Shown here: positions 46,727 to 58,902 of the stretch, piece by piece
How the letters are laid out: each line of letters starts with the position of its first letter
How positions within the stretch are numbered: position 1 is the stretch's first letter
Assembly: GCA_030789695.1 (NCBI GenBank)
Contig: CM061141.1
Coordinates: 276,031,871-276,095,870 of the forward strand
Source: Scilla litardierei
Taxonomy: Eukaryota > Streptophyta > Magnoliopsida > Asparagales > Asparagaceae
DNA length: 64,000 nt
Direction: 5' to 3'
Notes under the pieces: generated by a model
What the model saw: only the letters and a program-made list of their open reading frames with translations
The model's database searches: none
What the model was told of the DNA's origin: nothing
Made by a program: the position numbers and the translations under genes

Positions 46727-48526
46727 GTGTGATTTTGGTGTGCACATTTCCTGCTCGAGTCCTCTTTGACTCAGGTGCATCGATGTGCATTATTTCTCGA
46801 AGCTTTGTGGAGAAGCATTCCTTGTCGATGTCCCCTCTTCCCAAGAGTTGGAATATCGTCACAGGAAATGGCATGATCTCGGTGCATTGTGGTTGAAATT
46901 CTTGCCCGTTGGTGGTCTGTGGACATGAGCTTTACACTGATTTCATTATCCACGACATCATCAACTATGATGCGGTCCTTGGGATGGATTGGCTTGCGAG
47001 CTTCTATGCTACGATCGACTGTCAGAGGAATAAGGTGGTGTTCGAGATTCCCGGACATCCAGTATTTGAGTTCAGTCGGGGTAGCAGTTCGCTTGGTCCG
47101 GTCAGGTTTCGGGCCAAGGTGGTGGAGTTTGTGGCTATGCAGATGGAGCTGGAGAGGCCAGCTGTTGTACGGGACTTCGATGACGTCTTCACCGAGGAGA
47201 TGTTTGGGTTGCCACCTGATCGAGCTCTCGAGTTTTTGATTGATCTTATTCCGAGGGCGCAGCCGATTTCGAAGGCACCTTATCGTATGTCACCCGCAGA
47301 GTTGGAGGAATTACGGAAGCAGCTGGATGAGCTTTTGCAGAAGGGTTATATCAATCCTAGTGTGTCTCCGTGGGGAGCACCGGTGCTGCTGGTGAAAAAT
47401 AAGGATGGTTCGCGTCGCATGTGCATGGACTATCGGGAGCTGAATGCGGTGACCATCAAGAATAAATACCCGTTGCCTCGCATCGATGATATTTTTAATC
47501 AGCTTGGAGGTTCTAGGGTGTTTTCGAAGTTGGATCTGAGGAGTGGTTATCACCAGCTAAAGGTGAAGAAGGAGGATGTTCCGAAGACAGCGTTCAGGAC
47601 GAAGTACGGACACTACGAGTTTATGGTTATGCCTTTTGGTGTGACCAATGCACCCGCAGTTTTCATGAATCTGATGAATCTGATCTTCTATGACTTTTTA
47701 AATAAGTTTGTCGTTATCTTTATTGACGACATTCTGATCTATTCTAAGTCGGAGGAGGAGCATGCCTCGCACTTGAGGACCGTGTTGGAGATTTTGAGGA
47801 AGCATCGTTTGTATGCTAAGTTTTCGAAGTGCGAGTTTTGGCTGGACAGAGTTGCTTTTCTTGGGGCATGTGGTGACTGGCGATGGAATTTCAGTGGATC
47901 CCGAGAAGATCAGGGCTATCAGAGAGTGCCATGTTCCGCAGTCAGCATTTGAGATCCAGAGTTTCCTTGGGCTTGCTGGTTACTATCGGCGCTTCATTAA
48001 GGACTTTTCCCGTATTGCCGAGCCGATGACCAGATTGACACGGAAGGATGTGCCTTTTGTTTGGTCGGGTGATTGTGAGAATTCTTTTGGTGTTCTGAGT
48101 GAGAGATTGACGACTGCCCCTATTCTTGTTGTGCCTGATCGCAGTGGAGGTTTCGAGATCTTTTGTGATGCTTCTGGCAAGGGTCTTGGTTGTGTGTTGC
48201 ATCAGCACGGGCATGTTGTGGCGTATGCTTCGCGTCAGCTCAAGACTCATGAGAAGAATTACCCGACGCATGACTTGGAGTTGGCCGCTGTCGTGTTTGC
48301 GCTCAAGATTTGGAGGCACTTCCTGCTGAGTGAGAAAGTGAAGATCTTCACCGATCACAAAAGCTTGAAGTATATTTTTACTCAGAAGGAGCTCAACATG
48401 GGACAGCGTCGATGGTTGGAGCTCATGGCGGATTACGAGATTGATTTGCAGTATCACCCTGGTAAGGTGAATGTGGTTCCTGATGCGCTGAGTAGGCTTC
48501 CAGCGGTGATGTTGTTGACTTCGTGA
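46727..48526 (+). pseudogene. pol: Element D protease, reverse transcriptase and RNase H
   Basis: Protease LFDSGAS at about 46762. TGA at 46894-46896, then the same frame resumes. [50 protein letters not shown] and catalytic FIDDILIYS (about 47715-47745). A +1 shift occurs in the G-run at 47863-47866, after which the frame gives [11 protein letters not shown]. RNase [43 protein letters not shown] at 48524-48526 separates it from integrase in the same frame. Gypsy order is clear; the copy is defective. Confidence 0.9.
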
Positions 48527-50170
48527 TGGAGATTGCAGCAGGATTTTTGCGAGTATGGTGTGGAGATTGTTCTTCCTGGGAGGGCTTCTTCTTGGATGTG
48601 TATGCAGATACAGTCGACGATCGTGGATCGGATCAAGGCTGGCCAGGCTGAGGATCCGAAGCTGGTGAAGATTCGGGAGCAGGTGGAAGCCGGTCTGCCG
48701 AATGACTTTTTGATTCATGAGGATGGCTCGCTGAGGTTTGGAGCTAGGTTGTGTGTGCCAGCTGGGGATATCAGGGAGGAGTTGTTGGTGGAGGCACACA
48801 GTTCACCGTATTATATGCATCCTGGTGGGACCAAGATGTACAAGGATCTTCGTCTGAACTATAGGTCCCATGGTATGAAGAGGAGCGTGGCTCGGAGTGT
48901 AGCCAAGTGCTTGGTTTGCCAGCAGGTAAAGGCAGAGCATCAGCGTATGGCTGGGTTGCTGCAACCGCTTCCGATTCCGGAGTGGAAGTGGCAACACATC
49001 ACTATGGATTTCGTGACTGGACTACCTCGGAGTCCGAAGCAGAATGACGCGATTTGGGTGATTGTAGACCGATTGACCAATTCCGCGCACTTTATTCCGT
49101 TCCGAGTGGGACAGTCTACTGAGGCGCTAGCGAGGAGATATATGGAGGTAAATTCTTTTACTCTCCGTTTTTATTTCCTTCTCCTAGTATAGATGGTGAT
49201 ATAACGTGAATCGTGCAGGAGATCGTATGACTTCACGGAGTCCCTGTGAGTATCGTGTCGGACAGAGACACGAGGTTCACATCTAAGTTCTGGCAGAGTT
49301 TGCAGAAGAGTTTGGGTACGCGTCTGAGTTTCAGCACGGCGTACCATCCGCAGACGGATGGCCAGTCCGAGAGGACGATTCAGATCTTGGAAGACATGCT
49401 GAGGGCGTGCATGTTGGATTTCAAGGTTTCGTGGGAGGACCATCTACATCTGGTGGAGTTTTCCTACAATAACAGCTTCCAGGTGAGCATTGGCATGGCG
49501 CCTTTCGCCGCGCTTTATGGGAGGAAATGTCGATCGCCATTGAGTTGGGATGACGTTGGTGATCGGGAGCTGTTGGGACCTGAGATGATTGTGGAGCCCG
49601 TGGATGTTGTCAGGAACATTCGGGAGAGGTTGAGGATTGCTCAGGACCGTTATAAGCATTGGGCGGATGCTAAACGCCGTCCTTTGGAGTTTCAGCCGGT
49701 CGACCATGTGTTTCTGAAGATTTCCCCGAATCGTGATGTGATTCGCTTTGGGAAGCGAGGGAAGTTGAGCCCACGATACATTGGACCGTTTGACATTCTG
49801 GAGAAAGTTGGCGAGGTAGCTTACCACTTAGCCTGCCGCCATCTTTGGAAGGAGTTCACAATGTTTTCCATGTGTCGCAGCTTCGTCGATACATTAGCGA
49901 CCCATCTCATGCTGTGGATTTCTCGGAGATTACCGTTCGCCCTGATATGACGTATGACCAGCAGCCAGTGCAGATTCTGGACAGGCGTCAGAAGTCACTT
50001 CGGAACAAGGTTGTCAATCTTTTGAGGGTGATGTGGCGACACGGCTCGCCAGGAGAGTCTACTTGGGAGAATGAGGATGAGTGCGAGAGCGTTTTCCACT
50101 TTTGTTCTCGGACACGTGAGTGTTTGGAAATACCGAGGACGGAATTTTTCTTAAGTTGGGGAGGATGTAA
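48527..50170 (+). pseudogene. pol: Element D integrase with GPY/F and chromodomain-like end
   Basis: Zinc-binding part (HSSPYYMHPG...CLVCQQVK), DDE core ([34 protein letters not shown]), GPF motif ([15 protein letters not shown]) and chromodomain-like end (LLRVMWRHGSPGESTWENED, about 50017-50080). An intron interrupts it at 49148-49218. Defects: TGA at 49228, a 1-nt loss near 49831-49836, probably another near 50076, and TGA at 50117. The natural stop, TAA at 50168-50170, lies inside the 3' LTR start (ATGTAA). In chromoviruses this end targets integration to heterochromatin. Confidence 0.88.
49148..49218 (+). other. Candidate intron 2 in element D, within integrase
   Basis: 71 nt, TATGGAG|GTAAATTCTT to CGTGCAG|GAGATC, phase 0, T-rich, with an internal stop. 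Splicing joins ARRYME to EIV and leads in frame to SIVSDRD, the expected contiguous integrase core. Confidence 0.72.
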
Positions 50171-52552
50171 CGACTGGTTTTCATGTATTTGGATTATCTA
50201 TATTATAATATATGTTTTGGTGGATTTTCTCCTTATGTGTGGTTTCCGTCTCCGTAGCTTTCGTTTTCGTTCGTTTCGTCGTGAATTTCTAGCTTCTTCC
50301 TTAGAATCGTTGATCTCGGAGTAAGTCACTCATGACGAACTTCAATTTTAGAGTTAGGGTGATCTTACGGAACTTTCTGTGCACGTTAACCGGTACAAGA
50401 AGGGGAACCGACCGACTAGATGACGATTTAGTCAGTCGGCAAACCTTCATGGACCGACTAGTGGGCTTTGATAATTATTCAGGAGTTACTGTTTATCGTT
50501 AGTCTGTCTAAGAACATTTGTCGACCGACTAGGTTGCAAACTAGTCGGTCAGCAATCGTACTTTAACCGACTATCTCTATGATCATTTTGATACCAAGTA
50601 CTATTCATTCTTAGTCGGTCTAAGAACGTTCGTCGACCGACTAGATGAGAAACTAGTCGGTCAGTAGTTGTTCTTTGACCGACTAAATCTAAATCCTATT
50701 TTTTGCCAGGAGTTACTGTTTACACTTAGTCGGTCTGCGTTGGTCAACCGACCGACTAGTTCCCAAACTAGTCGGTCAGAGATTGCTCTTTGACCGACTA
50801 ATCAGTGTCGAAACCCTAATTTCTGGGCAGCAGCCAGCTCTTCCTATTTAAACCCCACCCACGATTTCTTTCATCCCTCTTTCATTCTCCTGAGCCGTTT
50901 TCTCCCCCAAATCACCCTCCAACATTTCCCCAAGCCATTCCTTCCTCCCTTGGAGCTTCCCTCTCGCCATTTTAGGCCGGCCACCTCCTCTAGGTCACCG
51001 GAAAACCCCCAAAAATCCCCAAAACCCCATTTCTCCAGATTTTCTCCCCATTTCCGGATCTGAACCATAGGTTCCCCGGATCGTTTCTTCCGTCGTCGTG
51101 CTTGCTCGGCATCGTTCTTCCGCTAACGATTCGGTAATAACTCGATTCTATAATATTCTCATAACCCATTTGTGTTTTTGTAAAACCCTAATAAAACTAG
51201 GTTGGATGTTGTTCTAATGTTGTTTTGCCATGGCAGCGACCTCTTCCCCGTAGATTAGCGTCCGTGAGACGAACCTACGTGATCGTCATCCTCGGTGCTA
51301 GGTAAGTGAAACTTGCCACTTAGGGTTTTAGGCCACGTCTTAGGCCATTTGCTTGTTGTAGGCGTAAAGAGACTAGGCGATGAAATGATACTCGCCTAGG
51401 CGCAATTTCAGGATCTAGCTTGACAACGAAGCTAGATCCGTCCTTTATCATGTTGCATGAAACTATCATGTCATGTTTAATTTCAATTAACGGTACGTGA
51501 ATTAATTGTCATGTCATTGCATTCCTTAAATGTCCCCGTGATTGCGTAGCTCCGCTACACCTAGCGAATTGATTGAGGCTAGGAACCTGCTTTTAGCGGG
51601 CACAACCCTACGCCAAATTGTGGACCTAAAAAAAGCCCTTGTGCGGGGCAACCCTGGCTCATTTACTGAGCATCGTGTGCAGGGACCCTGGCTTGTTTAC
51701 GTGTGGGAGAGGTAAGGGTTAAGCGGCCAATCAACTGGGAGTCTGCCCGATCAGCAACTTCAGTTGTAAGGCGTAAACTCTGGGTTCTGGGGTAGTGTTA
51801 AGCGGCCAATCAGTGTGAATGTCCAACAGTTCAGCTGTAAGGCGTACACATCTACAAATAACTTGAAAACGTGACTAGTGAAAAGATTGAGAATGTTAGT
51901 AGCTTGACTACTCCTGTCACACCATGATAATTGTTCTCTTGCACTTATTGTTACACCATGTCTTACTTGTGCGCTCTTACCATAACTGACATGTCATGCA
52001 TACTATAACTGCTAGGATGCTAGTTTACCTTTCCTTCAGTTTCCTTGCCCAAGTCTTTTAGACTTGCTGACATGTGCCCCTCTACTCTTTTGGGTGACAT
52101 ATGTTAGATCCTGAGCCTGAGGGTGCTGCTGAGGACGTGGTGTTTGCTGACGCTGAGTCAGAACCCGCATTCATCGAGGAGTACGTGGACACCGGGGACC
52201 AGTCTTAGTGTCTTCGTAGAGCTTTCCCTTTTGTTTTAGACTGCTGTAGTTGTCGGTGCGCAACACCTATACTTTGTTTATGTTGTCGTTTTATTGGCCT
52301 TGTTCTGGGCCTCTAGACTCTTTCCTTTAGCCTGGTGGCTTTTCTGGATGTTGAACTTAATTGTTTTGTTTGGACATTGCTGATATTTGGGATTTTATTT
52401 CCGTATCTCCTTGCGTTATTATTTTATTCTGTCGTGGTTACAGGGACCTGCTTATGTTTTATTGACGCTTATCAGGTGTATAGCTTCACAGCTCCACGCT
52501 TGTGCGGACCTTCTCACGTCTCGCCTCCATTTTAGGGAAGCGGGGCGTAACA
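50166..52552 (+). repeat. Element D 3' LTR with palindromic array
   Basis: Preceded by the purine tract 'gttggggagga'. Array of four cassettes at 50386-50801, TATA-like box at 50845-50853, leader intron borders conserved, end GCGTAACA (usual form GCGTGACA). Intact copy of the site where E inserted in the 5' LTR ('gttgaacttaattg', about 52350). Confidence 0.92.
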
Positions 52553-52557
52553 GAAAT

Positions 52558-55078
52558 CAATTGTAGGCTTACCAAATCTAAGTGAAGTGATCGATGTGGG
52601 CAAACACAGATATCTATATCATGCAAAGGTGTTATGCCAAAATAGAGATAGAACTTCATAAAACGTATGGCATACACAATTCTATGAATAGATACTCACA
52701 TAAAGAGTCAATGATAAACATGGAATGCCATGAGCATAATGAAGATAATCACTATATCACAAACTCAAAACTAGCATCAAGCAAGAGCATGTAACGATGA
52801 TATCCAATATAAATAGTCTACCAATTGTAACGATGATACCAATTGTAGTCTATCAAAACAAGCAAATCAGTCAGACAGTGTCAAGATCATGATATCACTT
52901 GAGAAGGAAACCAAGTGAACAAATAAAGACATGATCTCATCCTAGCTCAATTATCACAAAGGATTTAACATGAAGCATAATGTGACAAAGCATCTTTTGA
53001 GCAAAGGCATGAAGATAGTCTACGCTCAAAGTCACAAGGTAGGACATAAACGAATAAAGTTATCATGAACATCGCATGCATGCATACCAATTGTGCGAAT
53101 AGAATAAAAAGCTTGTGTAAGCAGAATCTAATCGGAGGTAGCATCAAAGAAGTCATAGTGCATCAAGATATATTCATGGAAGAATATCTATGACAGAATA
53201 TACATATCATCAAACACAACTTATATGATCTTGTAAAGAAAAAATTATATCTAACATATCATAAAAAATGAGCTTGAGATGAGAGATAATCAATGCGAAA
53301 AATATAGCATGAAGATCACTAACAAATATGCATGAGTGTTATGTCACTTGTGAAAATATCATACATGAAAGATTTAGCTATAGACATGAAAGATCTCTTG
53401 AATAAACTAATAGCTAAACATCAGTCATGAAGTAATTAAAATGACAAGTAACATACATTGATCACCCCAAACCATATCAATACGTCTCATAAATATAATC
53501 ATACAAACTAAAAGAAAAGTATGAGATGTGTGGCGATACAATGAACAAATATGCATAAAGATCCTAAATCATTAATCTTATTCATGGCATGAAAAAAATA
53601 TGAACATCAATAAGCAACTAACCAATTCAATATAAGAATGTTATAGCTACCATGGTACATGAGTCGTAATAAGACATGTATGACATACATGAACAAGGTA
53701 GACACATGAACAAACAATCTTCATGAGGGTGTGACAAGAATGAGCTAATGAAGAAGTATGCTATATTACACACATCGAATATATTAAAATATCAATTGTA
53801 AACATGGTAGTCAAAACCAATATATTAAAATACCAATTGTAAATATGGTAGTCAAAACCAATATATTAAAATACCAATTGTACAAAACACATATTTACAA
53901 CCATTTAGCTCTTCATAAATGTGTGCATCTCCAATGCACCATCCTTTCCTTTGAATTGATCCATCATTTGTAAACCAAGGAGTGTGTAGAGTAGGCATCT
54001 TGCACAATAATCTGACAATTAAACAATTGGTGGTATCCAATTTTTTTTGGATCCAATAGGTTAAGGAACAAATTCAAGTAGTCCAATAACCAATCATTTA
54101 CCAATTGTAAATAACACTCATCAATAGAAATGACATGCATTAATAAGAGTTATTATAATCACGAAAATCATACATATAAGGAATTAACAATTCTCAATCA
54201 TTAGAAGTTAGATACACCTAGACTAATAATTCCTATGCATATGATTTAATCACATTACATTATACAAGCAATCATTGTTATGAATACACATATTAGTAAG
54301 GATTATGAATACACAATGCACATAAGTCAAGAATTTGACACACATGAACTACATAGACAAGAATGACATACAAGACATATAATATGCAAACATAGGATAT
54401 GCATGAGATAGTCTCAAACACGAAGTGACATCTACATGCATCCAACACACATGGATACCAAAATGTAAGAATATACTTACAACATTAAGCTCCCCCTACT
54501 TTGGTGCATCACTTAAGCACCATCAACTCCATTTGAATGAATATTTTTGCAAATCAAGAGGTAGGTAGGGTTGATATCCCAATGTGGATTGAACCTAGAA
54601 AACATAATTTTGGTATCCAAAAACCTTTTTGGATCCTATGGGTTAGGCAACAAATTTAACAAACTAAATTCAAATTATTGTAACCCATATCCTAATGTAA
54701 TCATACGCAATATTAATGAAACATGTAATCATGTTACTAGATAAATATATAACCATATACATGCATGTACCAAATGTACCAAAAGTAAATATGTATATTA
54801 ATCCAAAAGCATGACATGCATCACATGCAACAATACATAAATATGAACCAAAGCATGTGTTGCATAAAATATTTTAGACATGAAAATCCTAAACACAATG
54901 ATTTACTAGTAATCAAACAATGGAAATCAAATTCAATATGAATTTAAGTTTCCAACAAACATGAGCATCTAAGACCAATATGCAAACAAAAGAATAAACC
55001 AATTCTTAACACAAATGCTTTGGTGCCCATAAAATGAAAATAAACTTATGGTACCAAGCAATGAAGGGTTAACGGAAA
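52558..55078 (-). other. Element A spacer in place of pol; no gene
   Basis: AT-rich, with no retroviral motif in any frame. A 41-bp unit is repeated about 2.5 times at 53779-53881 ('atatattaaaat.ccaattgta'). Two related segments with 'ttggatcc.a..ggtta' lie near 54045 and 54628. The part at 54465-54515 matches element B's pol-replacing spacer, including a purine motif. Confidence 0.7.
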
Positions 55079-56766
55079 CTAACCCTTTGGAAACCAAGTC
55101 CAAGAGGACCATGATTTTCCAACATAATCATCATTCAAAATAATATCCTGAATATAAGATTGCACATACATATCCTTAGCATGATTGCTAGTGTTCTTCG
55201 GACCCCCAAATAGTGTATGTTTTGGGTATCCTCTTCCTAGTGGTTGCATGCACAAAAGGTTGATCTCTACGTGGTGCATGTGGCCTAGGAACATGAGATC
55301 TAGCAGGAGCATGAGGAAATGTGTATGGAACATTGTGTTGTGCTAAAGCATGATGATGAGCATTTGATCCATGGTGTGGTGTAGCATACATACGTGGATG
55401 AATATGAGGTGTATATGCACGAGGATGATCATGAGAATGAACATGCATATGTGAATGCAATGTGTGATCATAAGCATGTGTTGGTGCATAAGCATGAGTA
55501 CGTGCATGAGAGTGTCTCAAATGAGTGTTTGCACGTGCTCGTGGGTGTGAAACATAAAAACCGTCATTTGTAGAAATGTGAGGAGTGGATGCATTCCTAC
55601 GTGTATTGGTGTACATGAAAGCATGTACCTTCCTTTGATGTCCACCCAAAGTGGGTTTCTTCCAAAGGAGGGAGGAATATGAGTGGTGGTTTCCTTAGTA
55701 GTAGAACTATCCAAGTTGTTATAGACACCACTCGTGGATGCACCGGAGGATGGCCTTACAAAATCTATAGTTACTTCACTATAGGAGGTGCGTGCATTGG
55801 ATGCACTTGCCTTAGAATAACCAAGGCCAACACAATGGTTTGTCGGTAGTTGATTCTTTAGCAAATCATCCAAATTGTCCTTTCCCTTATTGAATCTCTC
55901 AACAATGGAGGACATGAGCTCATATTTCTTCGAAATTAAAGAAATAATAGCATTCAAGGTGGATGCATGTGTGGTGAGCTCGTGCACTTGGGATTTAAGA
56001 TCCTTATTCTCAATGCCCAAACAAGTGTTTTGAGATTGAAGATTTTCAATCTCAAGATCGTTACTATCCACAATGGAAGCACGATCAAGTTGAGATTTGA
56101 GAGACTCCACCTCATTTCTCAACATGCCATTTTGAGTAAGCAAACTTGCTTTCTCAATAGCGAGTGTCTCAACAATGGTGTCATTGTTAGAGGTGCTACA
56201 TGTAGATGTGTTAGTGAGACTAGCAATCTTATCTTTAGTATCACAATATCTATGCTTAAGCTTTTGATATTTATAAAATAATTGTTCAAAAGCAATTTTA
56301 AGATCACCTATTGTTACCTCTTCATTGTCGCTATCACTTTTAGTTGAATCACTTGATTCATCACTAGAGTTACCCGTAGTGGCATCCTCTCGTCCCATCA
56401 AACTCATGAATGGATCTCTTTCATCATTGGAGGAAGAACACTCCGAGATGGACTCTTCTTGCTCCGTTAGCATGTGCCATATTTGATATGCCGTTGTGGC
56501 CTTGGACACACGCATAAGAATATCATAAGTTAAAAAATCAAGCAAGATATTCATTACCTCATCATGTTTCTTCACCAATTCTTTTTGCTAATTTGTCCAC
56601 TTATGTACAAAAGTGGTAGGTGTGCGAAAGGGATTCTCCACAAGCTTCCAATAATCCTCATCGATGGATTAAATATGGGCCTTCATCTTTACACTCCAAA
56701 TTTGATAGTTGGGCCCAAGGAGATATGGTGGAAAAGGGGTTCGTGTGATGTTGTTGTTGGTTGCCA
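55079..56766 (-). pseudogene. gag: Element A gag, internally deleted and frameshifted
   Basis: ATG at 56766 (MATNNN) soon after the primer site. The N-terminal part reads PPYLLGPNYQIWSVKM, a DUF4219-like start, with in-frame stops and a shift before 56578. Most of the gag core and the zinc knuckle are missing: 'AYQIWHML' runs straight into the acidic linker. A coiled-coil segment follows (56330-55900), then after a frameshift near 55662 a His/Arg/Pro-rich tail, and after another near 55200 the end 'SWTWFPKG', equivalent to WTWLPKV in E. It is unlikely to make a functional particle protein. Confidence 0.8.
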
Positions 56767-56779
56767 TAGCTATAACCTT

Positions 56780-56793
56780 GATCTGATACCAAT
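56780..56793 (-). promoter_or_regulatory. Element A primer binding site (iMet-type)
   Basis: On the minus strand TGGTATCAGATCAAGG starts two bases after the LTR end. Confidence 0.85.
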
Positions 56794-58897
56794 TGTAGTG
56801 ACCATGTTCTATGAGGAACAAACACTAGAGGGGGTGAAGAGTGTTTTATAGAATTATAAGGAATTTACGCCAAATAAAACCCTAATTAACCAACAAATGC
56901 GGAATACAATAAGTGAACAACAACACAAGGAATAATGTAATGCAAACAAGCAATCTGCCCTGGTTCGGTGCCACCCAAGTCTCCTCGACTTGTTACCGGT
57001 GCCCTAATACAGCAGCACCCGGATCCTATCCGGATACTCTAGCAAACCGCTAGAGATTTCCTTTATCCCACTTGCGGAAATCCCACAAGTGTAATCGACC
57101 TACAATCGATGTTCGTGTATCCCACAACCCGGGAACACGCAAAAACCTTAGTCCCACAACTTGGGACTAAGCACACTCTCACAAACTGAGCGTAAAATTA
57201 AATCTTGACTCCCACAACTTGGGATCAAGCCAAACCTCTCACCAACCGTGAGTATACAATAGATATGAAGTATAAAGAATGAAATATAAAACTTCTTACC
57301 ATAAAATCATATGCCTTGAGAAATACTTACCAATTTGGGGCAAGAATGGATTTTGAGAAAGATGAGATCACCAAACCCTAGCTCCACCAAGATGAGCAGC
57401 AATAGATGACTAGGGTGAAATTGGTGACTTTGATTCAAGCTCTTAGCTTGAGAAGCTTACAAGGAATGAGAATCTCTCTTGAGGAATTAGTGCTCAAAGA
57501 GTAAGGGAGAGATTCTTGTGAGATGAGAGAGCTTAGAAATGGAGTTGAATGGATCTTCTCATGGATGTGAAAATGTCTCTAAACTCAGCCCTTAGATTAC
57601 TGGTTTGAAGAACTCAAACTTATATAGAGAAGAGACAAAACGGTCACAAAAATCGTGGCATTAAAATCCCCAACGGCTCTATTTCTAAAGCAGTTAATCG
57701 GTCTAAGAAGGATCATTGACCGATTAGTTTTGCAACTAGTCGGTCGGTGAACCTTCTTGGACAGACTAGAAGGAAGACAGTGAAGATAGTGAATTGCTGA
57801 AGAAGAAGAACTAGTCGGTCTAAGAAGAAACATCAACCGACTAGTTTGACAACTAGTCGGTCGGTAAACCTTCTTGGACCGACTAAGAAGTTGACCGCAA
57901 AGAAGTCGAATTTCACTAGGAGAACTAGTCGGTCTGAGAAGGATTCCCAACCGACTAGTTGGACAACTAGTCGGTCGGTGAGCCTTCTTGGACCGACTAA
58001 GAAGTCAACTAATAGTCTTGGAATGATTAGGATAACTAGTCGGTCTGAGAAGGATTTCCAACCGACTAGATCGTCATCTAGTCGGTCGGTGAACCTTCTT
58101 GGACCGACTAATTGACCAACAGTGAATGGGCTGAATTTAACTAGGATGTCTAGTCGGTTCAAGAGGAATTTCTAACCGACTAGATCGTCATCTAGTCGGT
58201 TGGCTCTTCTACTTGAACCAACTAAGATGCATACGAAGCAGAGAAAAGAAGCGATAAGCTTCGGGAAACATTTGATGGCTTCTAAGGCAATTATAGAGAT
58301 ACGATATGATAGATATGAAGATATCTAGGCAAGTACTACTCAAGGCTTAACATTATACTAAACCGAAGCTAGAAGACATAAAAGTAAACACTACAAACCG
58401 TCTTCAAAGCTTCAACATGAAGATTCTGAATCCCTCGACTTCAAAATACTCCTTGAGCTTCAACGAAGCTTCAGGCACAACGACCACGGCGTTTTGAGGA
58501 AGTCTTGGGACGTCGCTTGAGATGAACAAAGTACTTTGGCGACGATCTCCATAATTCTTCATGGTCTTGAGTCTTTTAGTTGAATGACTTGAATATCTCC
58601 AACGTCATAGTCTTCGAAGCTTTTGACTCAACCATTCCTTTCTTCTCTTTGGATTGAATCTCCATTCATTTGTTGATGCCATTGGCTTGAGGTTTGAGGT
58701 AGCCTTTGAGTTCTTCAAGCCAATGCTTCACCTTTGTTGATCTACCACGTCCTCCACTTGAATCAACACTTGTTGTCACTTTTGATCTTCTTGAATCTAA
58801 TTGGTGACTTTTTAGCTAACTGCAAACACATGAGTTAGTCACAATGATTTGTGTTTGATCATTATCAAAATCAAGGTGGAGAGTCCAATACTCAACA
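56794..58897 (-). repeat. Element A 5' LTR with palindromic array
   Basis: Array of five cassettes at 57694-58225. TATA box (ctatataag, minus strand) at about 57620-57628. The segment 58348-58366 shows the uninterrupted site where B inserted in the other LTR ('ggcttaacattatac'). Confidence 0.92.
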
Positions 58898-58902
58898 CTA
58901 TT

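Larger units (their letters stand above)
30418..52552 (+). mobile_element. Element D: Ty3-gypsy chromovirus (Del/Tekay-like) with gag-pol
   Basis: LTRs of 2,387 bp start TGTAACGACTGG (30418-32610 plus 45144-45338, and 50166-52552). The interior 45339-50165 encodes gag, protease, RT, RNase H and integrase in gypsy order, with a GPF motif and chromodomain-like end. A 5-bp duplication with one mismatch flanks it. Several stops and frameshifts make this copy defective. Two GT-AG introns appear in the coding region. E is nested in its 5' LTR. Confidence 0.92.
9119..58897 (-). mobile_element. Element A: Sirevirus-like copia, gag only, minus strand
   Basis: LTRs of about 2.1 kb run TGTAGTGACC to CTCAACA on the plus strand: 9119-10675 plus 28721-29266 on the left and 56794-58897 on the right. 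On the minus strand the order is 5' LTR, iMet-type primer site (tggtatcaga), broken gag, a long non-coding spacer, polypurine-like motifs and 3' LTR. No protease, integrase, reverse transcriptase or RNase H is present in its own 5.4 kb of interior. B is nested in its left LTR and D in its interior. A matches the TR-GAG class of non-autonomous elements (LTRs plus gag). Confidence 0.85.

Noticed and set aside
10017..58225. Regularly spaced palindromes could be CRISPR-like arrays
   Set aside because: The repeats are inverted half-sites in LTR promoters of plant retrotransposons; the intervening sequences are themselves repeated between copies, and no cas gene exists.
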